Shown: positions 38,071 through 49,670, numbered from the stretch's first letter. The stretch: 64,000 nucleotides of DNA from Pantoea coffeiphila (GCF_016909495.1 NZ_JAFBFW010000002.1:434001-498000); one strand, 5' to 3'. The notes: a model not told the origin generated them from the letters alone. A program made the numbers and translations.

Positions 38071-39098
38071 TCAGGATTTACCCTGAACAGCTAGGCGCGC
38101 AGCTCCGTGAGGGGCTGCGCGCCTGCTACTTATTAAGCGGTAATGAGCCGCTGCTGCTGCAGGAATCACAGGATGCTATCCGTGATGCCGCCCAGCTGCA
38201 GGGCTTTACCGAACATCATAGTGCCACACTGGATGCCAGCACCGACTGGCAGTCAATTTTCGCACTCTGTCAGGAACTCAGCCTGTTTTCTTCCCGTCAG
38301 ACGCTGTTACTGATCCTGCCGGAAAATGGCCCTAACGCAGCGATGAACGAGCAGCTACTCACCCTCTCTGGTTTGCTGCACAGCGATATCCTGCTGATCC
38401 TTCGCGCGGCTAAACTGACCAAAGCGCAGGAAAACAGTGCCTGGTATAAGGCGTTGAGCAGCCAGGGTGCCACTATCCCCTGCCAGACACCGGAGCAGGC
38501 ACAGCTGCCTCGCTGGGTCAGTGCACGGGCGAAAAAAATGCAGCTGACGTTAGACGATGCCGCCAGCCAGCTGCTGTGTTACTGCTATGAAGGAAATCTG
38601 CTGGCGCTCTCGCAGGCGCTTGAACGGCTGTCGTTGCTCTGGCCGGACGGGAAACTGACGCTGCCTCGGGTTGAGCAGGCGGTCAGCGACTCGGCACATT
38701 TCACCCCTTACCACTGGGTTGACGCTCTGCTGGCCGGAAAAAGTAAGCGCGCACTTCATATTTTGCGCCAGATGCGCAATGAAGATAGCGAACCGGTGAT
38801 CCTGCTGCGCACCCTGCAGCGCGATCTGCTGCTGCTGGCCACGCTTAAGCGCCAGATGGCCCACACACCGATGCGCACGCTGTTCGATCAGCATCGCGTG
38901 TGGCAAAACCGCAGAACGCTGTTCAGCGAGGCGCTACAACGGCTGTCATCAGCAACCCTGACCCAGGGCATTCATCTGCTGGCGCGTATTGAACTGACGC
39001 TCAAACAGGATTACGGCCAGTCCGTATGGTCAGAACTGGAAATGCTGGCACTGCTCCTTTGCCATCCGGCCTTCCCGGCGAGCTTCTGCGATGTCTGA
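38067..39098 (+). CDS. holA: DNA polymerase III delta subunit
   Basis: Delta opens the beta sliding clamp within the clamp-loader complex. The 343-residue length equals E. coli HolA. The N-terminal domain opens with [34 protein letters not shown], and the AAA+-like region is degenerate, as expected for delta, which does not bind ATP. Its start overlaps lptE by 4 bases, and nadD starts 8 bases before its stop. Confidence 0.94.
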   Translation: MIRIYPEQLGAQLREGLRACYLLSGNEPLLLQESQDAIRDAAQLQGFTEHHSATLDASTDWQSIFALCQELSLFSSRQTLLLILPENGPNAAMNEQLLTLSGLLHSDILLILRAAKLTKAQENSAWYKALSSQGATIPCQTPEQAQLPRWVSARAKKMQLTLDDAASQLLCYCYEGNLLALSQALERLSLLWPDGKLTLPRVEQAVSDSAHFTPYHWVDALLAGKSKRALHILRQMRNEDSEPVILLRTLQRDLLLLATLKRQMAHTPMRTLFDQHRVWQNRRTLFSEALQRLSSATLTQGIHLLARIELTLKQDYGQSVWSELEMLALLLCHPAFPASFCDV

Positions 39099-39771
39099 TA
39101 AAACAGAGCTTCATGCCCTTTATGGCGGCACGTTTGACCCGATTCACTACGGACATCTGAAACCCGTTGAAGCCCTGGCGGCGCTGGCCGGTTTGCATAC
39201 CGTGACGCTGCTGCCGAACAACGTGCCACCCCATCGCCCACAGCCGGAAGCCTCTCCGACACAGCGGATCGAAATGGTCAGGCTGGCGATTGCGGACAAT
39301 CCGTTGTTCGATCTCGATCTGCGGGAAATGCAGCGCAATACGCCCTCGTTCACGGTTGATACGCTGGACGAGCTTCGCCAGGAACGCGGAGTGAAGCAGC
39401 CACTGGCATTTATTATCGGTCAGGATTCGCTGCTCACCCTGCACAAGTGGCATCGCTGGCAGGATCTTCTGTCGCTGTGTCACCTGCTGGTGTGCCAGCG
39501 TCCGGGGTACAGCAGGGAAATGACCACGCCGGAACAGCAGCAGTGGCTTGAGAAGCATCTGGCCCAACGGCCTGAAGAACTGCACCAGCAGCCTGCCGGT
39601 AAAGTTTTTCTTGCTGAAACGCCACTGGTTTCAATCTCTGCAACCGAGATCCGCGATCGCCTTCATCAGGGCCACCCTGATGCCGACCTGCTACCACCGT
39701 CGGTCAGTGAATTTATCGCGCGCGAGGGTTTATATCGGAACCCAAATCCGCATGCTATACTGCGCCGCTAA
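39091..39771 (+). CDS. nadD: Nicotinate-mononucleotide adenylyltransferase
   Basis: Adenylates NaMN to NaAD in NAD synthesis. The 226-residue product, slightly longer than E. coli (213), has the nucleotidyltransferase motif [16 protein letters not shown] (about 10-25, with the HxGH signature) and the C-terminal [13 protein letters not shown] (about 181-193) ATP-binding motif. It overlaps holA by 8 bases. Confidence 0.95.
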   Translation: MSDKTELHALYGGTFDPIHYGHLKPVEALAALAGLHTVTLLPNNVPPHRPQPEASPTQRIEMVRLAIADNPLFDLDLREMQRNTPSFTVDTLDELRQERGVKQPLAFIIGQDSLLTLHKWHRWQDLLSLCHLLVCQRPGYSREMTTPEQQQWLEKHLAQRPEELHQQPAGKVFLAETPLVSISATEIRDRLHQGHPDADLLPPSVSEFIAREGLYRNPNPHAILRR

Positions 39772-39820
39772 TTTTTTGGGGCATCAGCCCAACACGAACT
39801 CAATCCCAAGGGGGAACCTT

Positions 39821-40138
39821 TTGCAAGGTAAAGCACTCCAAGACTTCGTCATTGATAAAATCGACGATCTGAAAGGCCAGGACATTGTTGCTATCGACGT
39901 CCAGGGCAAATCCAGCATCACCGACTGCATGGTTATCTGCACCGGTACTTCGACCCGTCACGTGGTTTCAATTGCGGAACACGTTGTGCAGGAAGCTCGT
40001 CTGGCAGGTCTGCGCCCGTTTAGCGTAGATGGCCGCGCCGCCGCTGACTGGGTCGTTGTCGATCTGGGTGAAATCATTGTTCATGTTATGCAGGAAGAGA
40101 GCCGCAAGCTCTACGAACTGGAAAAGCTCTGGAGTTAA
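39821..40138 (+). CDS. rsfS: RsfS, ribosomal silencing factor
   Basis: Binds ribosomal protein L14 (uL14) and blocks 30S-50S joining in starvation. With TTG at 39821 the product is 105 residues ([17 protein letters not shown]), exactly the E. coli length and start. AAGGGGG lies 8 bases upstream. The longer open frame from 39548 runs into nadD and was rejected. Conserved blocks [14 protein letters not shown] and [16 protein letters not shown] are present. It lies next to rlmH, another ribosome-acting factor. Confidence 0.94.
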   Translation: MQGKALQDFVIDKIDDLKGQDIVAIDVQGKSSITDCMVICTGTSTRHVVSIAEHVVQEARLAGLRPFSVDGRAAADWVVVDLGEIIVHVMQEESRKLYELEKLWS

Positions 40139-40141
40139 GCC

Positions 40142-40612
40142 GTGAAGCTGCAGCTGGTTGCCGTCGGCACAAAAATGCCCGACTGGGTACAGACGGGATT
40201 TATGGAATATCTGCGGCGCTTTCCGAAAGATATGCCGTTCGAACTGGTCGAGGTCCCTGCCGGGAAACGCGGTAAGAATGCCGATATCAAACGCATTCTG
40301 GAAAAAGAAGGCGAGATGATGCTGGCCGCTACCGGAAAAGGCAACCGCATCGTGACGCTGGATATACCCGGCCAGCCGTGGGAAACCCCACAGCTCGCCA
40401 GTCAGCTGGAACGCTGGAAGCAGGACGGGCGTGATGTCAGCCTGCTGATCGGTGGTCCGGAAGGCCTGTCACCCGCCTGCAAGGCTGCGGCGGAACAAAG
40501 CTGGTCACTCTCGGCGCTGACCCTGCCCCATCCGCTGGTACGCGTTTTGGTTGCAGAGAGTTTGTATCGTGCATGGAGCATTACTGCGAATCACCCCTAT
40601 CATCGTGAATAA
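40142..40612 (+). CDS. rlmH: RlmH, 23S rRNA pseudouridine-1915 N3-methyltransferase
   Basis: SPOUT methyltransferase that makes m3-pseudouridine at 1915 in helix 69 of 70S ribosomes. The 156-residue product starts at GTG 40142 ([16 protein letters not shown]), 3 bp after rsfS. The knot region with the SAM-binding loop [13 protein letters not shown] (about 101-113) and the C-terminal [14 protein letters not shown] with YHRE are intact. Confidence 0.96.
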   Translation: MKLQLVAVGTKMPDWVQTGFMEYLRRFPKDMPFELVEVPAGKRGKNADIKRILEKEGEMMLAATGKGNRIVTLDIPGQPWETPQLASQLERWKQDGRDVSLLIGGPEGLSPACKAAAEQSWSLSALTLPHPLVRVLVAESLYRAWSITANHPYHRE

Positions 40613-40645
40613 CGAACTGGGTTAACCGGACAGACAAAGCAGCGG

Positions 40646-42550
40646 ATGAAATTACAACGTAACTCCTTTCGTGACTATACCGCCGAACAGACGCTGTTTG
40701 TTCGTCGGGCGCTTATCGCATTTTTGGGCATTCTTGTGCTCTCCGGTGTGCTGGTGGTCAACCTGTACCACCTGCAAATCGTCCGCTTTGAAGATTACAG
40801 CACCCGCTCTAACGAAAACCGTATCAAGCTGGTACCGGTCGCACCGAGTCGCGGCATAATTTATGACCGAAACGGTATTCCGCTGGCGCTAAACCGCACC
40901 ATCTATCAAATTGAACTGGTGCCGGAAAAGGTCGATAACCTGCCGCAAACGCTGCAGGAGCTGAAGCCGATCGTCGATCTGACCGACGAAGATATCGAAG
41001 CCTTCCAGAAAGAACGTAAACGCTCGCGCCGCTTCACCTCTATCGCACTGAAAACAGGTCTGAACGATGTTCAGGTTGCGCGATTTGCCGTTAACCAGTA
41101 CCGCTTCCCTGGCGTAGAAGTCAAAGGCTATCAGCGCCGCTACTATCCGTACGGATCGGCACTGACCCACGTGCTCGGCTACGTCTCCAAGATCAACGAC
41201 CGCGACGTTGAGCGACTGGATAAAGAAGGCAAATGGCCAAACTACGCCGCCACCCACGATATCGGCAAGCTGGGGATCGAACGCTACTACGAAGACGTCC
41301 TGCATGGGAAAACCGGCTACGAAGAGGTAGAAGTTAACAACCGTGGCCGGGTTATCCGCCAGCTTCATGAGCAGTCTCCGCAGGCAGGTCGTGACATCCA
41401 TCTGACTATCGATCTTAAGCTGCAGCAGTACATAGAAACGCTGCTGGCGGGAAGCCGTGCGGCGGTGGTGGTGTCCGATCCACGTAACGGTGAGCTGCTG
41501 GCGATGGTTTCCATGCCAAGCTATGACCCGAACCTGTTTGTTGACGGTATCTCCAGCAAGGACTACAACAGCCTGCTGCATGATGAAAACCGCCCACTGA
41601 TCAACCGTGCTACCCAGGGGGCCTATCCCCCGGCTTCCACAGTGAAGCCGTATATTGCCGTTTCTGCGCTGACGGCAGGCGTCATTACTCGCAACACCAG
41701 CCTGTTTGATCCTGGCTGGTGGCAGCTGCCGGGTTCTGAAAAACGCTTCCGTGACTGGAAGCGCTGGGGCCATGGCCGCCTGAACGTCACCAAGTCTCTG
41801 GAAGAGTCGGCGGATACCTTCTTCTACCAGGTGGCCTACGATATGGGTATCGATCGGCTGAGCGAATGGATGAGCAAATTCGGCTACGGTCACCTGAGCG
41901 GCATTGACCTGGTGGAAGAGACACCGGGCAATATGCCAACGCGCGACTGGAAAATGAAGCGCTTTAAAAAGCCGTGGTACCAGGGTGACACTATTCCGGT
42001 GGGGATCGGCCAGGGATACTGGACTGCAACGCCGGTTCAGATGAATAAAGCACTGATGATCCTGATTAATGACGGTGTGATTAAAACGCCGCATCTGATG
42101 ATGGACACCATGCAGGGCGAAACCAAAATCCCGTGGCGTCAACCTGCGGCGGCACCGATCGCCGATATTCATACCGGTTACTGGGAAATTGCCAAAGACG
42201 GCATGTACGGCGTGGCAAACCGGCCAAACGGAACCGCGCGTAAAAGCTTTGAAGATGCGCCGTATAAAATCGCCGCTAAATCGGGTACTGCTCAGGTCTT
42301 CGGCCTGAAGGCCAATGAAACGTATAACGCCCATAAGCTGACCGAACGTCTGCGCGACCACAAGCTGATGACCGCCTTTGCGCCGTACGATCATCCCCGC
42401 GTTGCGGTTGCGATGATCCTGGAGAACGGTGGCGCAGGCCCGGCCGTCGGTACGATCATGCGCCAGATCCTCGATCATATTATTTTGGGCGATAACAATA
42501 CCAACCTGCCTGACGCTGCGCCTACGCCGCCGGGCTATGAAGGTGAATAA
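40646..42550 (+). CDS. mrdA: Penicillin-binding protein 2
   Basis: Transpeptidase of the rod elongation complex, partner of RodA. The 634-residue product has an N-terminal TM anchor (about 20-42), a non-catalytic head with the R-GIIYDRNG motif (about 69-80), and the transpeptidase domain with SxxK in [10 protein letters not shown] (Ser near 330), SAD (about 387) and KSGTAQ (about 545). All catalytic motifs are complete. It lies 5 bp before mrdB. Confidence 0.97.
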   Translation: MKLQRNSFRDYTAEQTLFVRRALIAFLGILVLSGVLVVNLYHLQIVRFEDYSTRSNENRIKLVPVAPSRGIIYDRNGIPLALNRTIYQIELVPEKVDNLPQTLQELKPIVDLTDEDIEAFQKERKRSRRFTSIALKTGLNDVQVARFAVNQYRFPGVEVKGYQRRYYPYGSALTHVLGYVSKINDRDVERLDKEGKWPNYAATHDIGKLGIERYYEDVLHGKTGYEEVEVNNRGRVIRQLHEQSPQAGRDIHLTIDLKLQQYIETLLAGSRAAVVVSDPRNGELLAMVSMPSYDPNLFVDGISSKDYNSLLHDENRPLINRATQGAYPPASTVKPYIAVSALTAGVITRNTSLFDPGWWQLPGSEKRFRDWKRWGHGRLNVTKSLEESADTFFYQVAYDMGIDRLSEWMSKFGYGHLSGIDLVEETPGNMPTRDWKMKRFKKPWYQGDTIPVGIGQGYWTATPVQMNKALMILINDGVIKTPHLMMDTMQGETKIPWRQPAAAPIADIHTGYWEIAKDGMYGVANRPNGTARKSFEDAPYKIAAKSGTAQVFGLKANETYNAHKLTERLRDHKLMTAFAPYDHPRVAVAMILENGGAGPAVGTIMRQILDHIILGDNNTNLPDAAPTPPGYEGE

Positions 42551-42555
42551 CCGGT

Positions 42556-43668
42556 ATGAACGATAGCCGTCAGAAACAGTCAATCTGGACCCGAATCCAT
42601 ATTGATCCGACATTTTGCCTGATCATTGTCGCCTTGCTGATTTACAGTGCGCTGGTGATGTGGAGCGCCAGCGGCCAGGACCCGGGCATGATGGAGCGTA
42701 AGATCGGCCAAATCGCCATGGGCATCCTGGTGATGCTGGTGATGGCGCAGATCCCGCCACGCGTCTACGAAGGCTGGGCCCCCTATCTTTACATCGTCTG
42801 TGTCATATTGCTGATTGCCGTGGATGCTTTCGGTCATATCAGTAAGGGTGCGCAGCGCTGGCTGGATTTGGGAATTGTGCGTTTTCAGCCTTCTGAAATT
42901 GCGAAAATTGCCGTGCCGCTGATGGTGGCAAGGTTTATTAACCGTGACGTCTGCCCACCTACGCTGAAGAATACCGCCATCGCGCTGGTGCTGATCTTTA
43001 TGCCCACACTGCTGGTTGCCGCCCAGCCAGACCTCGGTACATCCATTCTGATCGCCGCTTCAGGACTGTTTGTGCTGTTCCTGTCCGGGATGAGCTGGCG
43101 CCTGATTGCCGTTGCCGTAATTCTGGTGGCGGCTTTTATTCCGGTACTCTGGTTCTTCCTGATGCATGATTATCAGCGCGATCGCGTAATGATGCTGCTT
43201 GACCCGGAAAGCGATCCACTTGGCGCCGGCTACCATATTATTCAGTCCAAAATAGCCATCGGCTCCGGTGGCCTGCGCGGTAAAGGCTGGCTGCACGGTA
43301 CACAGTCACAGCTGGAGTTTCTGCCGGAACGCCACACCGACTTTATTTTTGCCGTACTGGCGGAAGAACTGGGACTGGTCGGCGTGCTAATCCTGCTTAT
43401 ACTCTACGTGCTGCTGATCATGCGCGGGCTAATGATGGCGGCTCGTGCACAGACTACGTTTGGCCGCGTAATGGCGGGCGGACTAATGCTGATCTTCTTT
43501 GTCTATGTTTTTGTTAATATTGGCATGGTCAGCGGTATTTTACCGGTGGTAGGGGTGCCGTTACCGCTGGTAAGCTACGGTGGTTCAGCCCTGATAGTAT
43601 TGATGGCCGGGTTTGGGATCATTATGTCGATTCACACCCATCGAAAACTGTTGTCGAAGAGCGTTTAA
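42556..43668 (+). CDS. mrdB: RodA, SEDS peptidoglycan glycosyltransferase
   Basis: Polymerises glycan strands during lateral wall growth with PBP2. The 370-residue length equals E. coli. About ten TM segments are present. SEDS-conserved blocks [19 protein letters not shown] (about 99-117), [25 protein letters not shown] (about 216-240) and [15 protein letters not shown] (about 334-348) are intact. Confidence 0.97.
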   Translation: MNDSRQKQSIWTRIHIDPTFCLIIVALLIYSALVMWSASGQDPGMMERKIGQIAMGILVMLVMAQIPPRVYEGWAPYLYIVCVILLIAVDAFGHISKGAQRWLDLGIVRFQPSEIAKIAVPLMVARFINRDVCPPTLKNTAIALVLIFMPTLLVAAQPDLGTSILIAASGLFVLFLSGMSWRLIAVAVILVAAFIPVLWFFLMHDYQRDRVMMLLDPESDPLGAGYHIIQSKIAIGSGGLRGKGWLHGTQSQLEFLPERHTDFIFAVLAEELGLVGVLILLILYVLLIMRGLMMAARAQTTFGRVMAGGLMLIFFVYVFVNIGMVSGILPVVGVPLPLVSYGGSALIVLMAGFGIIMSIHTHRKLLSKSV

Positions 43669-43679
43669 GAGGCATAGAC

Positions 43680-44816
43680 ATGCGTAAGGATTGGCTTTGG
43701 ATTGCCCTGGCATCAGCCATGCTGGCAGCCTGCACCACAGATACAGAGCAGCAGGCCCCGGCCCCGCAGCAGCAGACTTACAACGGCCCGGTGGTGGAAA
43801 TTGGCGGAGCAGAACCACGCTATGAGCCGATCAATCCAGGCACCAGCCAGGATTACTCGGTGAATGGCAAGACCTACAAAGTCATCAAGGACCCTTCCAA
43901 CTTTAGCCAGGTCGGCCTGGCCACCTCATACGGTGAAGAAGTCGGTGGAAATCGCACGGCCATCGGTGAAGTCTTCGATCCCAACGCGTTGACCGCTGCG
44001 CATCCCACGCTGCCGCTGCCGAGCTACGTTCGCGTAACTAACCTGGCAAATGGCCGAATGATTGTGGTGCGCGTTAACGATCGTGGCCCCTATACGCCAG
44101 ACCGGATTATCGACCTGTCGCGGGCAGCAGCCGATCGGCTGAATACCTCCAACAATACTCGGGTACGCCTCGACTATATTGCCGTTGCTCCTGACGGAAC
44201 GCTCTCTGGCCCTGGTACAATCGGTACTACGGTAGCAAAACAAAGCTACGCCCTCCCCGCTCGCCCCGAAATTGGTGCAGGACTGACGATGGGCGGTGGT
44301 GCCGCAATGTCACAACCGCAGACCTATGCCGCCCCGGCGGAGCAGGCTGAGCAGCAGAACGTTCGCGCGGTGGATAACAGCACGTTGAGCAGCGATGACA
44401 ATATTGGTGCGCCGGTACGCAGCGGTGGCTTCCTCGGTGCCGCTCAGCCATTGCGCAACGGCGTGCTGGAAGGCAGCGAGCCGGTCAGCGCGCCTGTCGC
44501 CTCATCAACGTCTTCAGCGCCACCGGCCATTGTTGCCGCAGCGGCAGCCTCGCAGCCACAATCGCAGCCAGCATCCGGCAGCGGAAATTATGTGGTGCAA
44601 GTGGGCGCGCTGAGCGACGGCACCCGCGCCCAGCAGCTGGCTAACAGCCTGGGCAAACAGTTTGGCGTCCGCGGCTCGGTCGACAGCCGTGGCAATGTTT
44701 ATCGCGTTCAGCTGGGCCGTTTCAGTTCCCGCCAGCAGGCTGCTGCATTGCAGCAGCGGCTGGCAAATGAAGCCAACCAGCAGTCGTTTATTACCGTCGC
44801 ACCAAATGCAATGTGA
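43680..44816 (+). CDS. rlpA: RlpA, septal-ring lipoprotein
   Basis: Outer-membrane lipoprotein of the septal ring; in Pseudomonas the homologue is a lytic transglycosylase for denuded glycans. The 378-residue product has lipobox LAAC (Cys19), a double-psi beta-barrel domain (about 75-170, with the Asp of VRVNDRGPYTPDRIIDLS), a long Ala/Pro/Ser/Gln-rich linker (about 190-300) and a C-terminal SPOR domain (about 302-376) that binds denuded peptidoglycan. It follows mrdB by 11 bp. Confidence 0.95.
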   Translation: MRKDWLWIALASAMLAACTTDTEQQAPAPQQQTYNGPVVEIGGAEPRYEPINPGTSQDYSVNGKTYKVIKDPSNFSQVGLATSYGEEVGGNRTAIGEVFDPNALTAAHPTLPLPSYVRVTNLANGRMIVVRVNDRGPYTPDRIIDLSRAAADRLNTSNNTRVRLDYIAVAPDGTLSGPGTIGTTVAKQSYALPARPEIGAGLTMGGGAAMSQPQTYAAPAEQAEQQNVRAVDNSTLSSDDNIGAPVRSGGFLGAAQPLRNGVLEGSEPVSAPVASSTSSAPPAIVAAAAASQPQSQPASGSGNYVVQVGALSDGTRAQQLANSLGKQFGVRGSVDSRGNVYRVQLGRFSSRQQAAALQQRLANEANQQSFITVAPNAM

Positions 44817-44915
44817 TTCTGCCCGACCCGCCTGATTTAGCGCGGGTCGCTGCCAGAGGATTTTGCTATAGTGAGTCACTTTTTTTAACTTATCCAGGAT
44901 GTTGTCGTTCTTAAC

Positions 44916-46127
44916 ATGCGCAATCTCACCTCTTCTCGACTGATCAAACGCCTGACGGTAGGATCGCTGATCGCCCTCAGCCTCAACGTTGTCGCCTATG
45001 CCGATGACGTAAACATTAAAACCATGATCCCGGGCGTGCCGGAAATTGATGCTGAAGCTTATGTCCTGATCGACTATAACTCCGGTAAAGTTCTGGCTGA
45101 GAAAAACGCCGATACGCGCCGCGATCCGGCCAGCCTGACCAAGATGATGACCAGTTACGTTATTGGCCAGGCGGTCAAAGCAGGTAAAATTCATCAGGAC
45201 GATATCGTTACCGTCGGTAAAGATGCCTGGGCAACCGGCAATCCGGTGTTCAAAGGCTCTTCTTTGATGTTCCTCAAGCCCGGTGACCGCGTGCCGGTTT
45301 CCCAGCTGACCCGTGGTATCGTGCTGCAATCAGGTAACGACGCCTGCGTGGCAATGGCCGACTATGTTGCCGGTAGCCAGGATGCGTTCGTTGGTCTGAT
45401 GAATAACTACGTCAAGGCACTCGGCCTGCAAAATACCCACTTCCAGACGGTGCACGGTCTGGATGCGGAAGGTCAGTACAGCTCTCCACGCGATATGGCG
45501 CTGATCGGCCGCGCGCTGATCCGCGATGTGCCGGATGAGTATGCGGTTTACCACGAGAAAGAGTTCACCTTTAACAACATCCGCCAGATGAACCGTAACG
45601 GTCTGCTGTGGGATACCAGCCTGAACGTTGACGGAATCAAAACCGGTCATACCGACGCGGCGGGCTATAACCTGGTGGCTTCCGCGACCGAAGGTCAGAT
45701 GCGTCTGATCTCTGCGGTAATGGGTGGACGTACCTATAAAGGTCGTGAAACCGAAAGTAAAAAGCTGCTGACCTGGGGCTTCCGCTTCTTTGAAACCGTG
45801 GCACCGTTGAAAGCTGGCAAAGAGTTTGCTTCAGAGCCGGTCTGGTTTGGTAACAGCGATCGCGTACAGCTGGGCGTGGAAAATGATGTCTATCTGACGA
45901 TCCCACGCGGGCGGATGAAGGATCTGAAAGCCAGCTACACCCTGAGCAATACCGAACTGCATGCGCCATTGCAGAAAAATCAGGTCGTGGGCAGCATCAA
46001 CTTCCAGCTGGATGGCAAAACCATTGAACAGCACCCGCTGGTGGTCCTGAACGAAGTGCCGGAAGGCGGTTTCTTCGGTCGCATCGTGGACTACATCAAA
46101 CTGATGTTCCACCACTGGTTCGGTTAA
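44916..46127 (+). CDS. dacA: PBP5, D-alanyl-D-alanine carboxypeptidase
   Basis: Trims pentapeptides at the periplasmic face and helps keep cell shape. The 403-residue length equals E. coli. The signal peptide ends near VVAYA-DD (about 29), SxxK is SLTKMM (about 73-78), SGN is LQSGNDAC (about 139) and KTG is [11 protein letters not shown] (about 241). A C-terminal beta domain and an amphipathic membrane anchor ([18 protein letters not shown]) follow. Confidence 0.97.
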   Translation: MRNLTSSRLIKRLTVGSLIALSLNVVAYADDVNIKTMIPGVPEIDAEAYVLIDYNSGKVLAEKNADTRRDPASLTKMMTSYVIGQAVKAGKIHQDDIVTVGKDAWATGNPVFKGSSLMFLKPGDRVPVSQLTRGIVLQSGNDACVAMADYVAGSQDAFVGLMNNYVKALGLQNTHFQTVHGLDAEGQYSSPRDMALIGRALIRDVPDEYAVYHEKEFTFNNIRQMNRNGLLWDTSLNVDGIKTGHTDAAGYNLVASATEGQMRLISAVMGGRTYKGRETESKKLLTWGFRFFETVAPLKAGKEFASEPVWFGNSDRVQLGVENDVYLTIPRGRMKDLKASYTLSNTELHAPLQKNQVVGSINFQLDGKTIEQHPLVVLNEVPEGGFFGRIVDYIKLMFHHWFG

Positions 46128-46139
46128 TTCCGCACACGA

Positions 46140-46164
46140 AGGGACCGATCGCCGGTCGGTCCCT
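46140..46164 (+). terminator. Hairpin after dacA
   Basis: AGGGACCGA pairs with TCGGTCCCT around 7 bases. No immediate U run follows, so it may be an attenuator or an RNA-stabilising stem. Confidence 0.5.
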
Positions 46165-46284
46165 GTGGGATAACATTTTGGCCACGCGCCTGTCCCTTGA
46201 AATTATCCCGTAAAATCCCCATATTGTTAGTATCTGTGAACTCCCGCAGCGACGGGGTTCCTTGTATGTGTTACCGGAGTCCAT

Positions 46285-46548
46285 ATGAAAACCAATCTTA
46301 AAGATCTGCTCGAATTCCCTACCTCTTTTACCTACAAAGTAATGGGGCTGGCACAGCCAGAGCTGGTCGATCAAGTGGTTGAAGTCGTGCAACGTCACGC
46401 GCCGGGCGACTACTCTCCGGACGTTAAGCCGAGCAGCAAAGGAAACTTCCATTCCGTTTCTATTACCATTACCGCCACGCACATCGAGCAGGTTGAAACG
46501 CTGTACGAAGAGTTGGGCAAAATCGAAATTGTTCGGATGGTGCTGTAA
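46285..46548 (+). CDS. ybeD: YbeD, DUF493 ACT-like small protein
   Basis: An 87-residue cytoplasmic protein of the UPF0250/DUF493 family. It has a ferredoxin-like, ACT-domain-type fold ([30 protein letters not shown] at the C-terminus). The length equals E. coli YbeD. Function is unknown, though its constant place between dacA and lipB suggests a link with lipoylation. ACCGGAG precedes the ATG. Confidence 0.94.
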   Translation: MKTNLKDLLEFPTSFTYKVMGLAQPELVDQVVEVVQRHAPGDYSPDVKPSSKGNFHSVSITITATHIEQVETLYEELGKIEIVRMVL

Positions 46549-46632
46549 CCCCATATCTGGTGCGGGCATACTGGTTCTTGCCCTGCACCAGCGCTATACT
46601 GCACTTCTGCTTTTCTAACCGGATCGTGCGTT

Positions 46633-47301
46633 TTGTCTCCTGATACTCTGATTATTCGCCAGCTGGGCCTCCAGCCCTGGGCACCTGTCTCTCAAGCCAT
46701 GCATCAGTTTACCGACCAGCGTAGCGAAGCCACACCTGATGAAGTCTGGCTGGTGGAACACCCGGCGGTTTTTACCCAGGGCCAGGCCGGGAAAACTGAA
46801 CATCTGTTGATGCCGGGGGATATTCCGGTGATGCAAAGCGATCGTGGCGGCCAGGTAACCTATCACGGTCCAGGTCAGCAGGTGATGTATGTGATGATTA
46901 ATCTTAAGCGCCGCAAAGTGGGCGTTCGCCAGTTGGTCACCGCGCTGGAAGAGACGATTATCACCACCCTCGCCCAACTCGGTATTACCGCCAGCGCGCG
47001 GCCCGATGCTCCCGGTGTTTACGTCGACAACAAAAAAATTTGCTCACTGGGTCTGCGTATTCGTAACGGCTGTTCGTTTCACGGCCTGGCATTGAATATC
47101 GATATGGACCTCGCGCCGTTTCTGCGCATCAATCCCTGCGGCTATGCCGGCCTGGAGATGACGCACATTCACGCGCTGCGTCCTGAGGTCACGCTGGCAT
47201 CCGTTCAGCCGTTGCTGATCGACAATTTTGCACGCCAGCTGGCAATTACCAACGTGCAGTGGAGCAAAGAGTGCGATTTACCGCTAAAATGTGCGCTCTG
47301 A
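46633..47301 (+). CDS. lipB: LipB, octanoyltransferase
   Basis: Moves octanoate from acyl carrier protein to the lipoyl domains of 2-oxoacid dehydrogenases and GcvH. The 222-residue product uses TTG at 46633; E. coli lipB also starts with TTG. Visible are [14 protein letters not shown] (about 38-51), [17 protein letters not shown] (about 73-89), the catalytic Lys in [11 protein letters not shown] (about 136-146) and Cys in [11 protein letters not shown] (about 171-181). LipA then inserts sulfur into its product. Confidence 0.95.
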   Translation: MSPDTLIIRQLGLQPWAPVSQAMHQFTDQRSEATPDEVWLVEHPAVFTQGQAGKTEHLLMPGDIPVMQSDRGGQVTYHGPGQQVMYVMINLKRRKVGVRQLVTALEETIITTLAQLGITASARPDAPGVYVDNKKICSLGLRIRNGCSFHGLALNIDMDLAPFLRINPCGYAGLEMTHIHALRPEVTLASVQPLLIDNFARQLAITNVQWSKECDLPLKCAL

Positions 47302-47525
47302 TTTACAATTCTGTAACGCTTTCTCGCACTGGCAGGCTGTTTCTGTAAACGAGAGATGATATAATTTTTATGCTTTTTCAAAAAAAGTTGAATTCACCCA
47401 TACAATTTTACGTTGGAGCAGACGGTCAGACAGGCTGATGTCCGATAGTTAAAAGGGTGTACCACAAACTCATTTAGTGTTTAGCGGGTAATTTCGCCGC
47501 AATCCAACCTGGAACTAGCAAGACT

Positions 47526-48491
47526 ATGAGTAAACCGATTCTGATGGAACGCGGTGTTAAATACCGCGATGCAGACAAAATGGCGTTGATCCCGGTAAAA
47601 ACCGTGATGACCGAGCGTACTGAAATACTGCGTAAGCCAGAGTGGATGAAAATCAAACTCCCAGCAGATTCCAGCCGCATTCAGGGCATTAAAGCCGCAA
47701 TGCGTAAAAATGGTCTGCATTCCGTCTGCGAAGAGGCTTCCTGCCCAAACCTTGCTGAATGTTTTAACCACGGTACCGCGACCTTTATGATCCTTGGTGC
47801 CATCTGTACCCGCCGCTGCCCGTTCTGCGACGTTGCACACGGCCGTCCTGTGATTCCCGACAGCAACGAGCCGGGTAAACTGGCGCAAACCATCGCGGAT
47901 ATGGCGTTGCGTTATGTGGTGATTACCTCCGTTGACCGTGATGACCTGCGTGACGGTGGTGCTCAGCACTTCGCTGACTGCATCACTGCCATTCGTGAGA
48001 AGAGCCCGAACATTAAAATTGAAACGCTGGTACCGGACTTCCGTGGTCGTATGGACCGCGCGCTGGAAATCCTTAACGCGTCCCCGCCTGACGTCTTCAA
48101 CCACAACCTCGAGAATGTGCCGCGCGTTTACCGCCAGGTGCGCCCGGGCGCGAACTATGAGTGGTCACTGAAGCTGCTGGAGCGCTTTAAAGAAGCGCAT
48201 CCGAATATCCCGACCAAATCAGGCCTGATGGTCGGACTGGGCGAAACTAACGAAGAAATCGTTGAAGTGATGCGCGATCTGCGTCGCCACGGCGTCACTA
48301 TGTTAACGCTGGGCCAGTATCTGCAGCCAAGCCGTCACCACCTGCCGGTACAGCGCTACGTCAGCCCGGCTGAGTTTGATGAAATGAAGGCCGCAGCCAT
48401 GGATATGGGCTTCACCCATGCAGCCTGTGGTCCGTTTGTACGTTCTTCTTATCATGCAGATATGCAGGCTAAAGGGCTGGAAGTGAAGTAA
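47526..48491 (+). CDS. lipA: LipA, lipoyl synthase
   Basis: Radical-SAM enzyme that inserts two sulfurs into protein-bound octanoyl groups. The 321-residue length equals E. coli. The auxiliary cluster cysteines are in [12 protein letters not shown] (about 68-79), the radical-SAM motif in [13 protein letters not shown] (about 94-106), and the C-terminal RSSYHAD serine ligand is present. It depends on flavodoxin (fldA in this window). The 224-bp gap from lipB lacks the LysR gene ybeF found in E. coli. Confidence 0.97.
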   Translation: MSKPILMERGVKYRDADKMALIPVKTVMTERTEILRKPEWMKIKLPADSSRIQGIKAAMRKNGLHSVCEEASCPNLAECFNHGTATFMILGAICTRRCPFCDVAHGRPVIPDSNEPGKLAQTIADMALRYVVITSVDRDDLRDGGAQHFADCITAIREKSPNIKIETLVPDFRGRMDRALEILNASPPDVFNHNLENVPRVYRQVRPGANYEWSLKLLERFKEAHPNIPTKSGLMVGLGETNEEIVEVMRDLRRHGVTMLTLGQYLQPSRHHLPVQRYVSPAEFDEMKAAAMDMGFTHAACGPFVRSSYHADMQAKGLEVK

Positions 48492-48514
48492 TTCCGCGCT
48501 GCAGGCATAAAAAA

Positions 48515-48543
48515 ACGGATGACCCAGTCATCCGTTTTTTTTC
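48515..48543. terminator. Bidirectional terminator between lipA and tatE
   Basis: ACGGATGAC, CCA loop, GTCATCCGT, flanked by A on the left and eight T on the right. Confidence 0.9.
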
Positions 48544-48556
48544 GCCGGAATCCTGC

Positions 48557-48805
48557 TCACTCTTTACGAGTTTGCTGTTCGGCCGGTTTATCTTCAGACA
48601 CAGATTGCTTCGCAGCAGTGTCATCGTCGCTCATCGCTTTTTTAAACCCCTTAATGGCAGCACCTAAATCGCCGCCCAGCGTGCGCAATTTATTGGTACC
48701 GAAAAGCAGGACGATAAGCGCGCCAACAATCAGCAGTTTGCCGATACTTAAACCTTCCATATCTACCTTCTTCGCGTTAAGCAGTGGGGAAAGTCCCCGT
48801 ATCAA
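48557..48805 (-). CDS. tatE: TatE, twin-arginine translocase subunit
   Basis: TatA paralogue forming part of the Tat pore for folded proteins. The 82-residue product has a short N-terminal TM helix (about 5-22, [20 protein letters not shown]), the amphipathic helix [18 protein letters not shown] (about 26-43) and an acidic, variable tail longer than in E. coli TatE (67 residues). It is a single gene here, opposite lipA as in E. coli, which supports tatE over tatA. Confidence 0.9.
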   Translation of the reverse strand: MIRGLSPLLNAKKVDMEGLSIGKLLIVGALIVLLFGTNKLRTLGGDLGAAIKGFKKAMSDDDTAAKQSVSEDKPAEQQTRKE

Positions 48806-48866
48806 CTGATTTTAACGCGGGGAAACGGCGCGGGTGCAGCAGCAATCTGTAACAGGATACGATCCG

Positions 48867-49667
48867 TCAGCGATTTTTAACGGCCAGTTCCGGTGGGGAA
48901 AAACGTCGATTAGCCAACACCGGCAGCGCCTGTCGCACGGCCACAATCCGCTGCGGGTCTACTTCTGCCGTTAGCAGAGCGGGAACCTCAGCCGCCCTGA
49001 CGGTCGCAATACCGAGTGGATCGACCAGCAGACTGTTGCCAATATTGCGTGGGCCGCACTCCCCAACTGCAAGCACGTAGCAGGTATTTTCCAGCGCCCT
49101 GGCAGTGACCAGAACGTCCCAGTGCATCTCTTTATGCGGGCCTCTTACCCACGCTGCGGGCAGTACCAGCAGCGAAGCACCGTCCAGAACCAGCCGCCGT
49201 GCCATCTCAGGGAAACGCAAATCGTAACAGGTCATCAGCCCGACCCTGATACCATCGACATCAATCAGCGGCGGCAGCTCATCACCCGCACTCACGTTGC
49301 GGGACTCCTGCATGGCAAAAGCATCGTACAGATGCAGCTTGTTATAGCGGGCGATAATCTCGCCGCGCCGAATAGCGATAAGCGTATTGAACACCCGACC
49401 TTCACCATCAGGCACGTGCAGCGTGAGTATCGTCGTGAGCGTATTTTGCTGGCTGGCTGAGAGTAGCTGGTTAACAAACGGTCCGTCCAGCGGCTGTGCC
49501 GAGCGCACACCCCAGTCAGGATTGTCGTTGTCCCGAGCCAGTACGGCCTCTGGCAGTACCAACAGACTCGCCCCTTCACCCACGGCATCATGCATCAGCC
49601 CGATACAAATCTCCGCGTTTTCCTGCCATTCGCGGCGTACGGCAAACTGCCCGGCGGCAACTTTCAT
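48867..49667 (-). CDS. ybeM: YbeM, Nit1-type deaminated-glutathione amidase
   Basis: A 266-residue carbon-nitrogen hydrolase of the nitrilase superfamily, related to Nit1/YbeM enzymes that repair deaminated glutathione. The catalytic triad is complete: Glu40 (LVLPEAVL), Lys110 (YNKLHLYD) and Cys147 (MTCYDLRFPE). It is intact here, whereas the K-12 gene is reported as disrupted. It lies 3 bp downstream of a GNAT gene, so the two form an operon. CrcB, its usual neighbour, is absent. Confidence 0.88.
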   Translation of the reverse strand: MKVAAGQFAVRREWQENAEICIGLMHDAVGEGASLLVLPEAVLARDNDNPDWGVRSAQPLDGPFVNQLLSASQQNTLTTILTLHVPDGEGRVFNTLIAIRRGEIIARYNKLHLYDAFAMQESRNVSAGDELPPLIDVDGIRVGLMTCYDLRFPEMARRLVLDGASLLVLPAAWVRGPHKEMHWDVLVTARALENTCYVLAVGECGPRNIGNSLLVDPLGIATVRAAEVPALLTAEVDPQRIVAVRQALPVLANRRFSPPELAVKNR

Positions 49668-49670
49668 CGT

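Noticed and set aside
40889..42613. 574-residue - strand frame opposite mrdA
   Set aside because: Antisense shadow of a fully supported PBP2 gene; sequence is Arg/His-rich and shows no domain.
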